The notes under the pieces are model-generated. The model was not told the origin of the DNA, ran no database searches, and saw only the letters and a program-made list of their open reading frames with translations. DNA of 64,000 nt from Microthrixaceae bacterium (lineage in GTDB: Bacteria > Actinomycetota > Acidimicrobiia > Acidimicrobiales > Acidimicrobilacustridaceae). The DNA lies in the NCBI GenBank assembly GCA_947449015.1, contig CANFQA010000005.1:1-64000 (forward strand), in the 5' to 3' direction. A program made the position numbers and the translations under genes. This document shows positions 52,976 to 60,779 of this stretch, piece after piece (the first letter of the stretch is position 1; each line of letters begins with the position of its first letter).

Positions 52976-53782
52976 CTACTCCAACAGCTCTGGTTCGTCG
53001 CGCAGGATCACGCTATGGAGTGGCTGGAAGGAGAACCAACCGGCGAAATGGCTCCCGACCTGCTCACGAGTGAGTCGGGCGGCAGCGTCATCAATATGGA
53101 TCGGTTCACCAGCAGCCATCGCCAGCAGCTGGGCCTGACAGGTCCGCTCCATCGTGATGTACCACCAGGCCGCTTCATCCACGGAATGTCCCACAGTAAG
53201 GAGGCCGTGGTTACGAAGAATGGCGGCCTTGTGCTCACCGAGACCATCAGCGATACGACGCCCCTCAGAGGTGTCAAGAACAACACCGGTGAAGTCATCG
53301 AAGAGCACATGATCTTCGAAGAACGCACAGGAATCCTGGGTGATTGGGTCGAGCAGGCGTCCGAGAGAGGAGAACGCCTTGCCGTAAACCGAATGCGTGT
53401 GTGCCGCAGCGACCACATCGGGCCGGGCAGCATGAACCTGCGAGTGGATGGCAAAGGCCGCCTGGTTGATTGCGTAATCGCCAACCACGATGACTCCATC
53501 GTGGTCGACGCAAACCAGGTCAGACACAGTGATCAACCTGAAGTCAACACCGAAGGGGTTCAGCCAAAAGCGATCGGGGAACTCGGGGTCACGAACGGTG
53601 ATGTGTCCGGCTACCCCTTCGCCGAATCCAAAGCGCCCGAAGAGCCTGAATGCTGCAGCGAGACGCTGCTTACGGTGCAGTCGTTCCGATTCAACATTGT
53701 CGAACTCGGGGAACTCATAGGGGATGGGCTTGGCTCTTCCGGCGATGAGTGTGGAGTCGGGTTCCTGCATGAGTTCCGGCAT
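52976..53782 (-). CDS. Class II aldolase/adducin-family protein
   Basis: 268 aa. The zinc-binding histidines of the class II aldolase fold lie in 'VAAAHTHSVYGKAFSSLGRL' and 'AILRNHGLLTVGHSVDEAAW'; the N-terminus is 'RKQRLAAAFRLFGRFGFGEG' and 'AGHITVRDPEFPDRFWLNPF'. It may cleave a phosphorylated or free hydroxy-acid or sugar; the family includes fuculose-phosphate aldolase and ribulose-phosphate epimerase. Its end lies 30 bases before the glycine riboswitch, so read-through into gcvP is possible. The cobalamin riboswitch is divergent upstream. Confidence 0.82.
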   Translation of the reverse strand: MPELMQEPDSTLIAGRAKPIPYEFPEFDNVESERLHRKQRLAAAFRLFGRFGFGEGVAGHITVRDPEFPDRFWLNPFGVDFRLITVSDLVCVDHDGVIVVGDYAINQAAFAIHSQVHAARPDVVAAAHTHSVYGKAFSSLGRLLDPITQDSCAFFEDHVLFDDFTGVVLDTSEGRRIADGLGEHKAAILRNHGLLTVGHSVDEAAWWYITMERTCQAQLLAMAAGEPIHIDDAAARLTREQVGSHFAGWFSFQPLHSVILRDEPELLE

Positions 53783-53892
53783 GTCGCTCCTCGGGTATCG
53801 ACCGACTCGGTCCTGTCAGCCGGTGAAATCAGTGTAGGAGTTATGACCGGTTCGTGGCGTTGCGCATCATCCTTGTTACGCCCATCACCATG

Positions 53893-54030
53893 TGGTTCAC
53901 TTGGCGATAGCAAAGCGTCTGGTGAGGGGAAGTCCGGTGTGAACCCGGCGCTGTCCCGCAACCGTGTGTCAAGTGAGGGGAGTGGGTACACCACCTAGCC
54001 CTGAACGAGACGAGTCGGATCACCGAACCA
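53893..54030 (+). promoter_or_regulatory. Cobalamin (B12) riboswitch
   Basis: The conserved B12-box core is present: TCTGGTGAGGGGAAGTCCGG TGTGAACCCGGCGCTGTCCC then GCAACCGTG. A closing P1 stem, TGGTTC at 53893-53898 with GAACCA at 54025-54030, pairs perfectly. Downstream, CTTCC at 54082-54086 is complementary to the GGAAG Shine-Dalgarno of the next gene (54150-54154), which could form an off-state. It fills most of the 380-base gap before the secreted alpha/alpha-barrel gene. Confidence 0.9.
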
Positions 54031-54163
54031 GTCGCTCAGACTCATCACCACCGCCGTGGAGAGCGGTGCCGAGTCCGAGAACTTCCTCCGGCACACGTGT
54101 CTTTGTCGGACGACGATCGCGGTCGGTGCTGTCTCCGAACGGTCCAAAAGGAAGCAGACCGCC

Positions 54164-55327
54164 ATGACCGCTGCACCATCTCGCTGCACCACACGCACAA
54201 CTCGGAGATTCGCTGCGATCGCGATGACGATCGCAAGTTTGCTTCTTTTCGTGTTGGCCACGCCCTCGAGTGCCGGCGTAACGACCTCTGGATGGCTGGC
54301 GGCGAAAGTCGCGGGGGATGGCTCGGTTCTTGACCCCTATGGCACCGACCCGTCGATTGATTGGACCGTGAACGTTGCCTTGGCGCTGGCGAGCGAGGGT
54401 GATCAGCCTGCTGCTTTGGCCGATGCCCTTGGGTTCATCTCGACTCATGCTGAGGAGTACATAGCCAGCGGCACCTCCGATGTCGCCGGACATCTCTCGT
54501 GGCTGATTCTCCTTGCTGTTGCAACCGGGGAAGACCCGTCCTCATTCGGCTCCAGCCATATCGATCTCTTGGCCCGCCTGGGCTCGCGTTTTTCGGCTTC
54601 GGAGACCGGCCTGTACGGCACAGTCGACGATTACACGCCGGTCACGAACCAGTCACTGGCGATCCTCGCCCTGGTCGGCTCGCAGACTGCGATTGACCCA
54701 GCGGCGATGTCCTGGTTGATGTCACAGCAATGCTCGGGCCCGACTGGTCAACAAGGGGCGTGGCAGGGTTACCGCGCTGCTGTGACTCCAGGAACCCTTG
54801 CCGACTGCTTGGCAACCAACTCCGCCGAGTACAACCGGCCCGATGCCGCGAGCACCGCATACGCGATCATGGCGTTGGCTGCAGTTCGCGGCAGTGGTGT
54901 CGTTATTTCTGGACTGGATGACGCAATCGACGCAGGGGTGGCGTGGCTGCACTCCATGCAGGCGGTGAGCGGTACCGCCGCTGGTGGGTTCGGTCAATAC
55001 GTTGGCGACCCGGCAGATCCAAATTCGACGGCGTTGGCGATCCTTGCGCTACGAGCCGCCGGGGTGGCCCCGCGGAGCTGGACTGTGAGGGCCGCAGACC
55101 CAGTGGCATCGCTCGAGGCTTGGGTGATCGCCAGCGGTCCAGACGCTGGCGGGTTCTCCTCGCCCTACAGCGCCGGATCGGGAGACCTCTTCGCCACGTT
55201 CCAAGGAGCGTGGGGGATTGCTGAGCGTCCGTTCCCCTTTGCACCTCTGGTGGAGTACCACACACAGCCGCAGCCTCCATCACGTGATCAGGTTGGCGAC
55301 CTTGTGGCACCTGCCTACACAGGCTGA
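54164..55327 (+). CDS. Secreted alpha/alpha-barrel (prenyltransferase/terpene-cyclase-repeat) protein under B12 riboswitch control
   Basis: 387 aa from ATG 54164, nine bases after GGAAG. A Sec signal peptide ('FAAIAMTIASLLLFVLATPSS', cleaved near SAG) leads to about six helical-pair repeats such as 'TNQSLAILALVGSQ', 'DAASTAYAIMALAAVRGSG', 'GFGQYVGDPADPNSTALAI' and 'LHSMQ'. This is the fold of squalene/hopene cyclase-like and intrinsic factor/transcobalamin proteins, which bind B12. The B12 riboswitch upstream makes extracellular B12 or cobalt capture the best guess. The family DxDD-type cyclase motif is not seen. No ECF or BtuFCD genes are in the window. Confidence 0.75.
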   Translation: MTAAPSRCTTRTTRRFAAIAMTIASLLLFVLATPSSAGVTTSGWLAAKVAGDGSVLDPYGTDPSIDWTVNVALALASEGDQPAALADALGFISTHAEEYIASGTSDVAGHLSWLILLAVATGEDPSSFGSSHIDLLARLGSRFSASETGLYGTVDDYTPVTNQSLAILALVGSQTAIDPAAMSWLMSQQCSGPTGQQGAWQGYRAAVTPGTLADCLATNSAEYNRPDAASTAYAIMALAAVRGSGVVISGLDDAIDAGVAWLHSMQAVSGTAAGGFGQYVGDPADPNSTALAILALRAAGVAPRSWTVRAADPVASLEAWVIASGPDAGGFSSPYSAGSGDLFATFQGAWGIAERPFPFAPLVEYHTQPQPPSRDQVGDLVAPAYTG

Positions 55328-55377
55328 ACCTCAGGCGAGATCCACCTGTTGACAGTCAGTGGCCGTATTATCGTCAC

Positions 55378-55746
55378 ATGACGGAATTACGGCAGGGTGG
55401 TGAGGACCAAGAAATTCGTTGCCGCTGGTGCGGACGCCGAGTGGATCGGCTGCCGGGCCGAGGGCGTCCCCGTGAGTTCTGTCGAGACGGATGTCGCCAG
55501 CAGGCGTATCTCGCCCGGAAGCTCGCGCAGTCCCATGGGCTTGGCGACGACGATCTTGTCGTGTCAAGGACAACGCTGGAGGAGTTCCAGAGCCGTCTGT
55601 ACTGCCTGCAGGCGGCGCTGGAGGACATCGGTAGAGATCTGGAGCGCTCGGCCGAACCAGCAGACATTGCCGAAGCGTTGGCCTGGTTGCGTGAGAACGC
55701 TGAGCCCGTCGCTGCTCTGTGGATCGAACCGAGGACTTCTCGATAA
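55378..55746 (+). CDS. Small zinc-finger-like protein
   Basis: 122 aa. The N-terminal 50 residues hold four cysteines in 'IRCRWCGRRVDRLPGRGRP' and 'EFCRDGCRQQAYLARKLA', a C2C2 ribbon-like pattern with an adjacent helix resembling 'FCSxxCRQxAYR' proteins of actinobacteria. The C-terminal half is acidic and helical ('CLQAALEDIGRDLERSAEPA'). No function known to me. A Rho-independent end is not seen; the 137 bases to the next gene hold no ORF. Confidence 0.75.
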   Translation: MTELRQGGEDQEIRCRWCGRRVDRLPGRGRPREFCRDGCRQQAYLARKLAQSHGLGDDDLVVSRTTLEEFQSRLYCLQAALEDIGRDLERSAEPADIAEALAWLRENAEPVAALWIEPRTSR

Positions 55747-55883
55747 CCAGAACAGGCTTCAGGCCAGCAGGCATCACCGGCGGCGGCTGTCGGCCAAAGT
55801 GCTCGCCCCAGACTCGATCCATAACTTTACATAACGAGGATTATCGGCGACAGAATCGGCCATTCCGGTATGGTGACAGGTGC

Positions 55884-56585
55884 TCAGGTCGGTGCATCAA
55901 CTTCAACAGACAGGTCTCCCCCGAGATGCCCGGTGTCGTTGAAACGCCGAACCAGCCATCGGTCGCCGATAATCACAAGGTGGCTGATCGATGCGTTGTC
56001 GGCTGAGGCAAAGGCGAGAGTGCGAGATCCAGTGGCTTCGGCGAGGACTGCGCCGATCGCTCCCCCATGACTGACCACGACGACGCGCTGGTCGGGATGC
56101 TGCGTGTGGATCCGCTCGATGCCACGTCGAACGCGCGTTCGCAGGGCGGTTGACGTCTCGCTGCCCGGGAGCGCACTCCAATCCTGTGTGCGTTCCATCT
56201 CGAGGAAGGCGGGATGACGTTCAACGGCCATCTTCCGGTAGAGGCCTCCCTCCCACTCCCCGAGATGAACCTCGCGAAGATCAGGTTCCACCGACGGTGT
56301 GAGCCCAAGTGCTTCAGCGAGCGGAGCAATGGTCTGATGTGTGCGCCGAAGCGTCGTGACGTAGATCGCATCGATCGGCTCGGAACGAAGCCGAGTGGCG
56401 ATTCGTTTGGCCTGCGCGTGCCCGTGATCGGAAAGCGGTGGATCTCCTTGCCCATCGACAAGGTCGAACAACTCCCCATCCACGAACGAGGCCGACTGTC
56501 CGTGGCGGACCAGCAGAATCTCGGTTGCTCCCGCGGGCGCCGTGAACGGCCGTTGGCCAAAATCGGCGGCGTTTCGAGACGTCAT
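55884..56585 (-). CDS. Histidine-phosphatase (phosphoglycerate-mutase-like) family protein
   Basis: 233 aa from ATG 56585; the track extends to 57443 only by running through the next gene antisense. The phosphohistidine site is 'ILLVRHGQSASFVDGELFD', the second His is in 'RVVVVSHGGAIGAVLAEATG', and 'RLRSEPIDAIYVTTLRRTHQ' is typical. Substrates of this branch vary (sugar phosphates, adenosylcobalamin intermediates such as CobC, nucleotides). The nearby B12 riboswitch is 2 kb away and is no firm link. Confidence 0.88.
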   Translation of the reverse strand: MTSRNAADFGQRPFTAPAGATEILLVRHGQSASFVDGELFDLVDGQGDPPLSDHGHAQAKRIATRLRSEPIDAIYVTTLRRTHQTIAPLAEALGLTPSVEPDLREVHLGEWEGGLYRKMAVERHPAFLEMERTQDWSALPGSETSTALRTRVRRGIERIHTQHPDQRVVVVSHGGAIGAVLAEATGSRTLAFASADNASISHLVIIGDRWLVRRFNDTGHLGGDLSVEVDAPT

Positions 56586-56735
56586 CGGCTCACGCTCCCG
56601 ACAATGACCTGCCTTCGTGATGCCGACAAAGCGTTCCCCCGAGCACGAATCGAACAAGGGCGAACGTAGCAGCCCACCCCGCCAGTGGCGCCTCGTTCGC
56701 CCACCCCCACTGCTACGGGTTAGCGTTGCCACCCT

Positions 56736-58376
56736 ATGTCTCGCCGGATTGAAATCGAACTCACAAGCACACGACCCGATGGGTCTTGGACCTGGAGGGC
56801 CGCAGGGGCGAAGCTCCCGAAGGGGGATCTCTCCGGCTCGTTGCTCTTCGAGGGCGCGAAGCCCGGCGACGTCGTGAAAGCCGACGCGGACTTCATGCTT
56901 GACGGCATCGAGATCATCGCAGTTCTGGCCCCGAAGGGTGCCCGACGTGAACCGGAGCGCATCGAGGTCGTCGGAACTCCGCGCAAAGACGATGACCAAC
57001 TGGTGACAACCACGCTTGCTCCGAAGCAGAAGCGTGAGGACCGAGGCGATCGCCGTCCGCGTCGCGATGGCGACTCCGCGGGTCGCCCTCGCCGTGATGG
57101 TGATTCTCGGCCCCCTCGTGCACCTCGTCCCCGCGTCGAAGAGGAAGCCGCTGGCGGCGAGCGCGGGGCTGGCCGCTCCGAGCGTCCAGCACGCCCTGCG
57201 CGTCCAGCGCGTCCCGCGCCCGAGCCCAAGGCGAAGCCGAAGCGTCTCCGTGCTGGCCGCGTGCATCGTGATGCGGTTCTCGCAACGCTGCCCGATGAGC
57301 ACAAGCCCATCGCTGATCAACTTCTCCGCGGTGGCATTCCCGCCGTGCGTGCGGCGCTGGAAAAGCAGAACGAAACCAACCGAGCCGACGGTCGTCCCGA
57401 AATCAACCCCGCTCCCCTGCTCGCTCTTGCAGAGCAGATCCAACCTGCACTTCGCGTGGCTGACTGGCGTGACAAGGCTGAGGCCGCGCTTGCTGGCGCC
57501 GGAGAACTCGATTTACGAGATCTCCGTTCAGTGGTGGTCGCTGCCGACGATGCGGCACGCGATGAGGAGACCAGAGAACTCGCCACACAACTGCGGGCTG
57601 CTGTTGCGGCACGCGTCGAAGCAGAGCATGCCGCGTGGATTACCGAAGTCACAGAAACCCTGGCTGCAGGCCGCACAGTGCGGGCCCTTCGTGTGAGTTC
57701 ACGACCACCCAAGGCCGGTGCACCATTCCCGGCAGAGCTGGGCAGCCGTCTTGCCGCAGCCGCCAGCGCTGCGCTCACCACCGACACCGCATCGGACCGC
57801 TATGCAACCGTCCTTGATGCTCTTGCCTTCTCGCCAGTGCGTTCCCAGGTCACGCCGATAGGTATTCCAACCGAGCCAACAGACGCACTGCGGACTGCCG
57901 TGACCAAACTCGCCTCTCGGCTTCCAGCCATCGCTGCGTTATTTGGCATCGAGGCTCCAACTGCTGGCCGCTCAGGGAAGGGCAAGGGTCGTCCGGCATC
58001 CAAGCCGCTCCCCCCGAAGCCGGCTGTCACCACATCGACCAGCGAGGCCGTGCCAGCCGAGAGCGCTGGGCAAACCGTGGTTCTGGATGCCGTTGTTACA
58101 GATGCCGTTGATGTCGAGGTCTCCGAGTCCATAACGATTGTGTCCGATGGTGAGACCACTGTCGTCGTCGACGTGACCGACGTTGAAATCACCGAGGTGA
58201 CCGAGATCATCACTGAGGATTCCGACGTCGTCGTGATCGACGTGATTGAAATCGAGACTGTCGAGACCACAATCATCGAAGCTGATGGAGCGGAAATAAC
58301 TGTTTCGGAGACTCAGAGCTCGGAAATCGTCGAGGTCATTGAGCTGGGCGATACGGAAGCGTCAGCCTCCGAGTAG
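56736..58376 (+). CDS. Conserved protein of unknown function with basic linker and acidic Val/Thr-rich tail
   Basis: 546 aa. Residues 1-95 form an OB/TRAM-like domain ('LSGSLLFEGAKPGDVVKADA'). Residues about 96-180 are a low-complexity Arg/Pro/Asp linker ('RPARPARPARPAPEPKAKPK'). Residues 180-430 are helical ('LADQ', 'ALEKQNETNRADGRPEINPA'). The last 100 residues are Val/Ile/Thr/Glu biased ('VVVDVTDVEITEVTEIITED'). The domain order and charge alternate strongly, suggesting an RNA- or DNA-associated scaffold. I know the pattern from Acidimicrobiia but not its function. It overlaps the HAD gene on the other strand by 15 bases. Confidence 0.7.
   Translation: MSRRIEIELTSTRPDGSWTWRAAGAKLPKGDLSGSLLFEGAKPGDVVKADADFMLDGIEIIAVLAPKGARREPERIEVVGTPRKDDDQLVTTTLAPKQKREDRGDRRPRRDGDSAGRPRRDGDSRPPRAPRPRVEEEAAGGERGAGRSERPARPARPARPAPEPKAKPKRLRAGRVHRDAVLATLPDEHKPIADQLLRGGIPAVRAALEKQNETNRADGRPEINPAPLLALAEQIQPALRVADWRDKAEAALAGAGELDLRDLRSVVVAADDAARDEETRELATQLRAAVAARVEAEHAAWITEVTETLAAGRTVRALRVSSRPPKAGAPFPAELGSRLAAAASAALTTDTASDRYATVLDALAFSPVRSQVTPIGIPTEPTDALRTAVTKLASRLPAIAALFGIEAPTAGRSGKGKGRPASKPLPPKPAVTTSTSEAVPAESAGQTVVLDAVVTDAVDVEVSESITIVSDGETTVVVDVTDVEITEVTEIITEDSDVVVIDVIEIETVETTIIEADGAEITVSETQSSEIVEVIELGDTEASASE
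58080..58345 (+). repeat. Low-complexity acidic Val/Thr/Glu codon repeats (C-terminal tail of the 546-aa protein)
   Basis: Imperfect repetition of GTG/GTC-GAT/GAC-GTC/GAG-ACC units, giving V-D-V, E-I-T-E-V and E-T-V-E runs. The frame stays open and the bias is protein level, not a simple DNA repeat. Confidence 0.6.
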
Positions 58377-58910
58377 CTCAAGCAGGTCGAGTGGCGAGGT
58401 CAATACGACATCGCCGCTGCGACGCGTTGCCCTGGGATTCCATCCCGCCAGCACGAACTCCACACCGGCCGCCTGCGCGCAGTGCCGGTCATGATCGGTA
58501 TCGCCGAGGAAGACAACCTGCGAAGGATTCAACTCGAGTGCGTCGAGCACCGGCTTGAGACGTTTCGCGCCATCAAACATGTCGGCAAACATCGCCACCG
58601 TGGGCTGCCAACCAAGACGGTCAAGCTCCGCAGTTGCTGAAACGGGATGCTTATTCGAGCAAATCGCCCAAGTATCCAAGTGCGTCATCAGTTCCGCCAC
58701 ACCGGGGAATGGCTGGGCTGCGCTGATGTCATAGGCCTCCACGTACTGATCGAGCGAGATACCAAGACGCTGGCACTCCTGCGAAATCACATGACCAAAA
58801 CTGATCGCGGAGCGCTCGACTCCAAGCGCGAGAAACGCACCGACCAGAGCGGCGTCGGAGTCGATGAGGGTTCCGTCAAGGTCACAAATAGCGGTGCGGG
58901 AAGAGAACAC
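58362..58910 (-). CDS. HAD-superfamily hydrolase (phosphoglycolate-phosphatase-like)
   Basis: 182 aa from GTG 58910. HAD motif I is 'AICDLDGTLIDSDAALVGA', motif II is near 'WAICSNKHPVSATAEL', and motif III/IV are 'GAKRLKPVLDALELNPSQVV' and 'FLGDTDHDRHCAQAAGVEFV'. The small alpha cap between motifs I and II is of the C1 type. It dephosphorylates a small metabolite, not set. It is convergent with the 546-aa gene and divergent from the enoyl-CoA hydratase. Confidence 0.85.
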   Translation of the reverse strand: MFSSRTAICDLDGTLIDSDAALVGAFLALGVERSAISFGHVISQECQRLGISLDQYVEAYDISAAQPFPGVAELMTHLDTWAICSNKHPVSATAELDRLGWQPTVAMFADMFDGAKRLKPVLDALELNPSQVVFLGDTDHDRHCAQAAGVEFVLAGWNPRATRRSGDVVLTSPLDLLELLGG

Positions 58911-58989
58911 CTCGGGAACCTACCAAAGGGCTGCGAGGGCCTTTCACCGTCCCCTCAACGGGAATGATCAGACTGGCTAAGGTTTGGAG

Positions 58990-59751
58990 ATGGTTGACTA
59001 CGAACTCAAAGGCCATGTGGCCGTCATTACCCTGAACCGCCCGGAAGCCCGCAACGCCATCAACGGCGAAGTTGCGCTGGCTATGGAAGCAGCCCTCGAC
59101 CAGATGGAAGCTGATCCCGAGGTTTGGATCGGCGTGCTGGCCGCAAACGGACCCGTATTTTGCGCAGGCGCAGATCTGAAAGCGATCAATGCTGGGAAGG
59201 CCGGTGAATTGGCCACCAAAAAAGGCGGATTCGGTGGTTTCACCACCTACCAGCGTCGCAAGCCCGTCATCGCTGCTGTCGATGGCTTGGCAACTGCCGG
59301 TGGATGCGAAATCGCTCTTGCCTGCGACATGATTGTCGCGTCGAGGGAAGCTGCGTTCGGTCTCGCTGAGGTCAAGCGCAACCTGGTCGCTGGCGCCGGC
59401 GGCCTGTACCGACTGCCGAAGGTCATCGGGAAGAACGTCGCCCTCGAGGTTGCACTCACCGGCGAGCCGCTCACCGCAGAGCGTGCCTACAGCCTTGGGT
59501 TAGTCAATCAGGTTGTCGAGCCCGGTGATGCACTCATCCGCGCAGTTGAATTGGCAGAGAAGATCGCTGCAAACGCGCCCCTCGCTGTGTGGGAAAGCCG
59601 TTCGCTCGTCATCGCCGCCGACTGGGAAGATGAAGCCACGCTTCAGAAGATCACTGGCGAAGCGTTCGCCCGAGTTCTCGCTTCCGAAGACACCTCCGAA
59701 GGCCTCAACGCCTTCATTGAGAAGCGTGCCCCGCAGTGGAAGGGCCGCTGA
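58990..59751 (+). CDS. Enoyl-CoA hydratase/isomerase family protein
   Basis: 253 aa from ATG 58990; the track's TTG 58984 adds only two residues. Crotonase fold with 'ITLNRPEARNAINGEVALAM', the oxyanion-hole 'FCAGADLKAINAGKAGELAT' and 'AVDGLATAGGCEIALACDMI', then 'LVAGAGGLYRLPKVIG'. The first acidic residue is present ('GGC-E'), but the second Glu-containing 'EVKRNLVAGAGG' is replaced by Gly/Ala, so isomerase or a different activity is possible. It is distinct from the hydratase at 15157. Confidence 0.85.
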   Translation: MVDYELKGHVAVITLNRPEARNAINGEVALAMEAALDQMEADPEVWIGVLAANGPVFCAGADLKAINAGKAGELATKKGGFGGFTTYQRRKPVIAAVDGLATAGGCEIALACDMIVASREAAFGLAEVKRNLVAGAGGLYRLPKVIGKNVALEVALTGEPLTAERAYSLGLVNQVVEPGDALIRAVELAEKIAANAPLAVWESRSLVIAADWEDEATLQKITGEAFARVLASEDTSEGLNAFIEKRAPQWKGR

Positions 59752-59758
59752 GGCTCTC

Positions 59759-60232
59759 TCAGAGATCCTTGCTGACCGTCAGCAATCTGGCGGTCAAGCC
59801 GAACCCCTCAAAGAAGTTCTTTGCATCTCGGGTACCGGGCAGCACTGCTGCGTCGATCGCGAATGCTCCATGGGCTCGGGCCCATTCGATGCACGAGTCC
59901 ATCATTGCTTCGCCGACACCGACATGGCGTGCCCCTTCGAGCGTGAACAGGTCAGTGACGCGCACAAATGGACGGCCATCAGACGCGATGACGAGCTCGC
60001 AGACCGCGTAGCCCACGATTGCGCCTTCGTACTCCCCCACGACCACAGACTTCGCATCATCGTCGAGCTCGAGTTTGAGTTTCTCCTCGATCGGTTCGAT
60101 GCGCGCTGCAGTGACAGACCACATGGCACCACCGCGCTGTGGTTGAAGTTCGACAATGCAATGGCGGACCAGCTCAGCAATCTGGTCGAGCTCATTCGCC
60201 GCAGCGGTTCTTGCTCTCCAAGGATCACTCAT
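59759..60232 (-). CDS. GNAT-family acetyltransferase
   Basis: 157 aa. The acetyl-CoA loop is weak but recognisable: 'VRVTDLFTLEGARHVGVGEA' followed by 'MMDSCIEWARAHGAFAIDA', then 'DAKNFFEGFGLTARLLTVSK' at the end (the GFGL motif of GNAT C-termini). The start overlaps the stop of the preceding gene (ATGA 60229-60232). Substrate unknown. It ends the minus-strand trio beginning with the DUF4193-like gene. Confidence 0.82.
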   Translation of the reverse strand: MSDPWRARTAAANELDQIAELVRHCIVELQPQRGGAMWSVTAARIEPIEEKLKLELDDDAKSVVVGEYEGAIVGYAVCELVIASDGRPFVRVTDLFTLEGARHVGVGEAMMDSCIEWARAHGAFAIDAAVLPGTRDAKNFFEGFGLTARLLTVSKDL

Positions 60233-60768
60233 CGGGATGAGAGTTGCGCCAACCGATTCAGAATGGTCTTCCGGGATCTCCCGGAACGTTCATGGGCCTC
60301 GATGGCTGCCCTCTGGGCCGGTTTGAGCCCATCGAGCAGTGGAATGATCTCGGCGGCCTTGAGGCTGTCGTACTTCGCAATTGGAAGGCGTCCTGAAGTT
60401 CCGCCCCGAGGCGTAGGCGTGGTCACGGAGGCTGGCGATGGTGATGATGCCGGTGCGTGCCCTGAAGCGGCTTGGCTGGCGCTGGTAGCCGTCCCAGTCC
60501 TGTCCATGACGCTCGAGAAGACCCCGAGGATCGCTTGAGCGGCTTGCTCCAGGGTGCGCTGGGTCTCTTCAGCTCTACCTTGGGCCTTTTGACTGCCCGC
60601 ACGCACAGCGAACTCTCCGATGGTCTTGGCCATCGCTGCTTGAGAGCGGCCACGCTCGATCAGGCCGGGCAGAAGGTCATCGAGCTGGGTCACTAGACCA
60701 AGCGGGGCGTAGAGCAGAAGATCCAGAAGTGCCTCAACCGGCTCTCGTGTCGTGTCACCTTCAGCCAT
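60229..60768 (-). CDS. DUF8129-like lipid-droplet/granule-associated-type protein
   Basis: 179 aa from ATG 60768, with GAGGGG beginning in the stop of the upstream gene. The track extends to 61029 only through the upstream Lys/Ala tail in another frame. The N-terminal 90 residues hold a hydrophobic stretch ('EALLDLLLYAPLGLVTQLDD') and a coiled-coil-like helix. A Ser/Thr/Pro linker leads to a C-terminal domain 'LPIAKYDSLKAAEIIPLLDG', which resembles the short actinobacterial DUF8129 motif ('IANYDELTL'). Function unproven. Confidence 0.68.
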   Translation of the reverse strand: MAEGDTTREPVEALLDLLLYAPLGLVTQLDDLLPGLIERGRSQAAMAKTIGEFAVRAGSQKAQGRAEETQRTLEQAAQAILGVFSSVMDRTGTATSASQAASGHAPASSPSPASVTTPTPRGGTSGRLPIAKYDSLKAAEIIPLLDGLKPAQRAAIEAHERSGRSRKTILNRLAQLSSR

Positions 60769-60779
60769 TTTCGCCCCTC

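Noticed and set aside
52742-53998. 418-aa plus-strand ORF across the glycine riboswitch and aldolase
   Set aside because: It runs antisense to a clear aldolase gene and through riboswitch sequence; its translation has no family pattern.
55346-55378. TTGACA / TATTAT promoter before the 122-aa gene
   Set aside because: The two boxes are 11 bases apart, too close for a sigma-70-type promoter.
55884-57443. 519-aa minus-strand ORF extension of the phosphoglycerate-mutase-like gene
   Set aside because: The N-terminal half is the antisense of the 546-aa gene; the real start with a conserved RHG region is ATG 56585.
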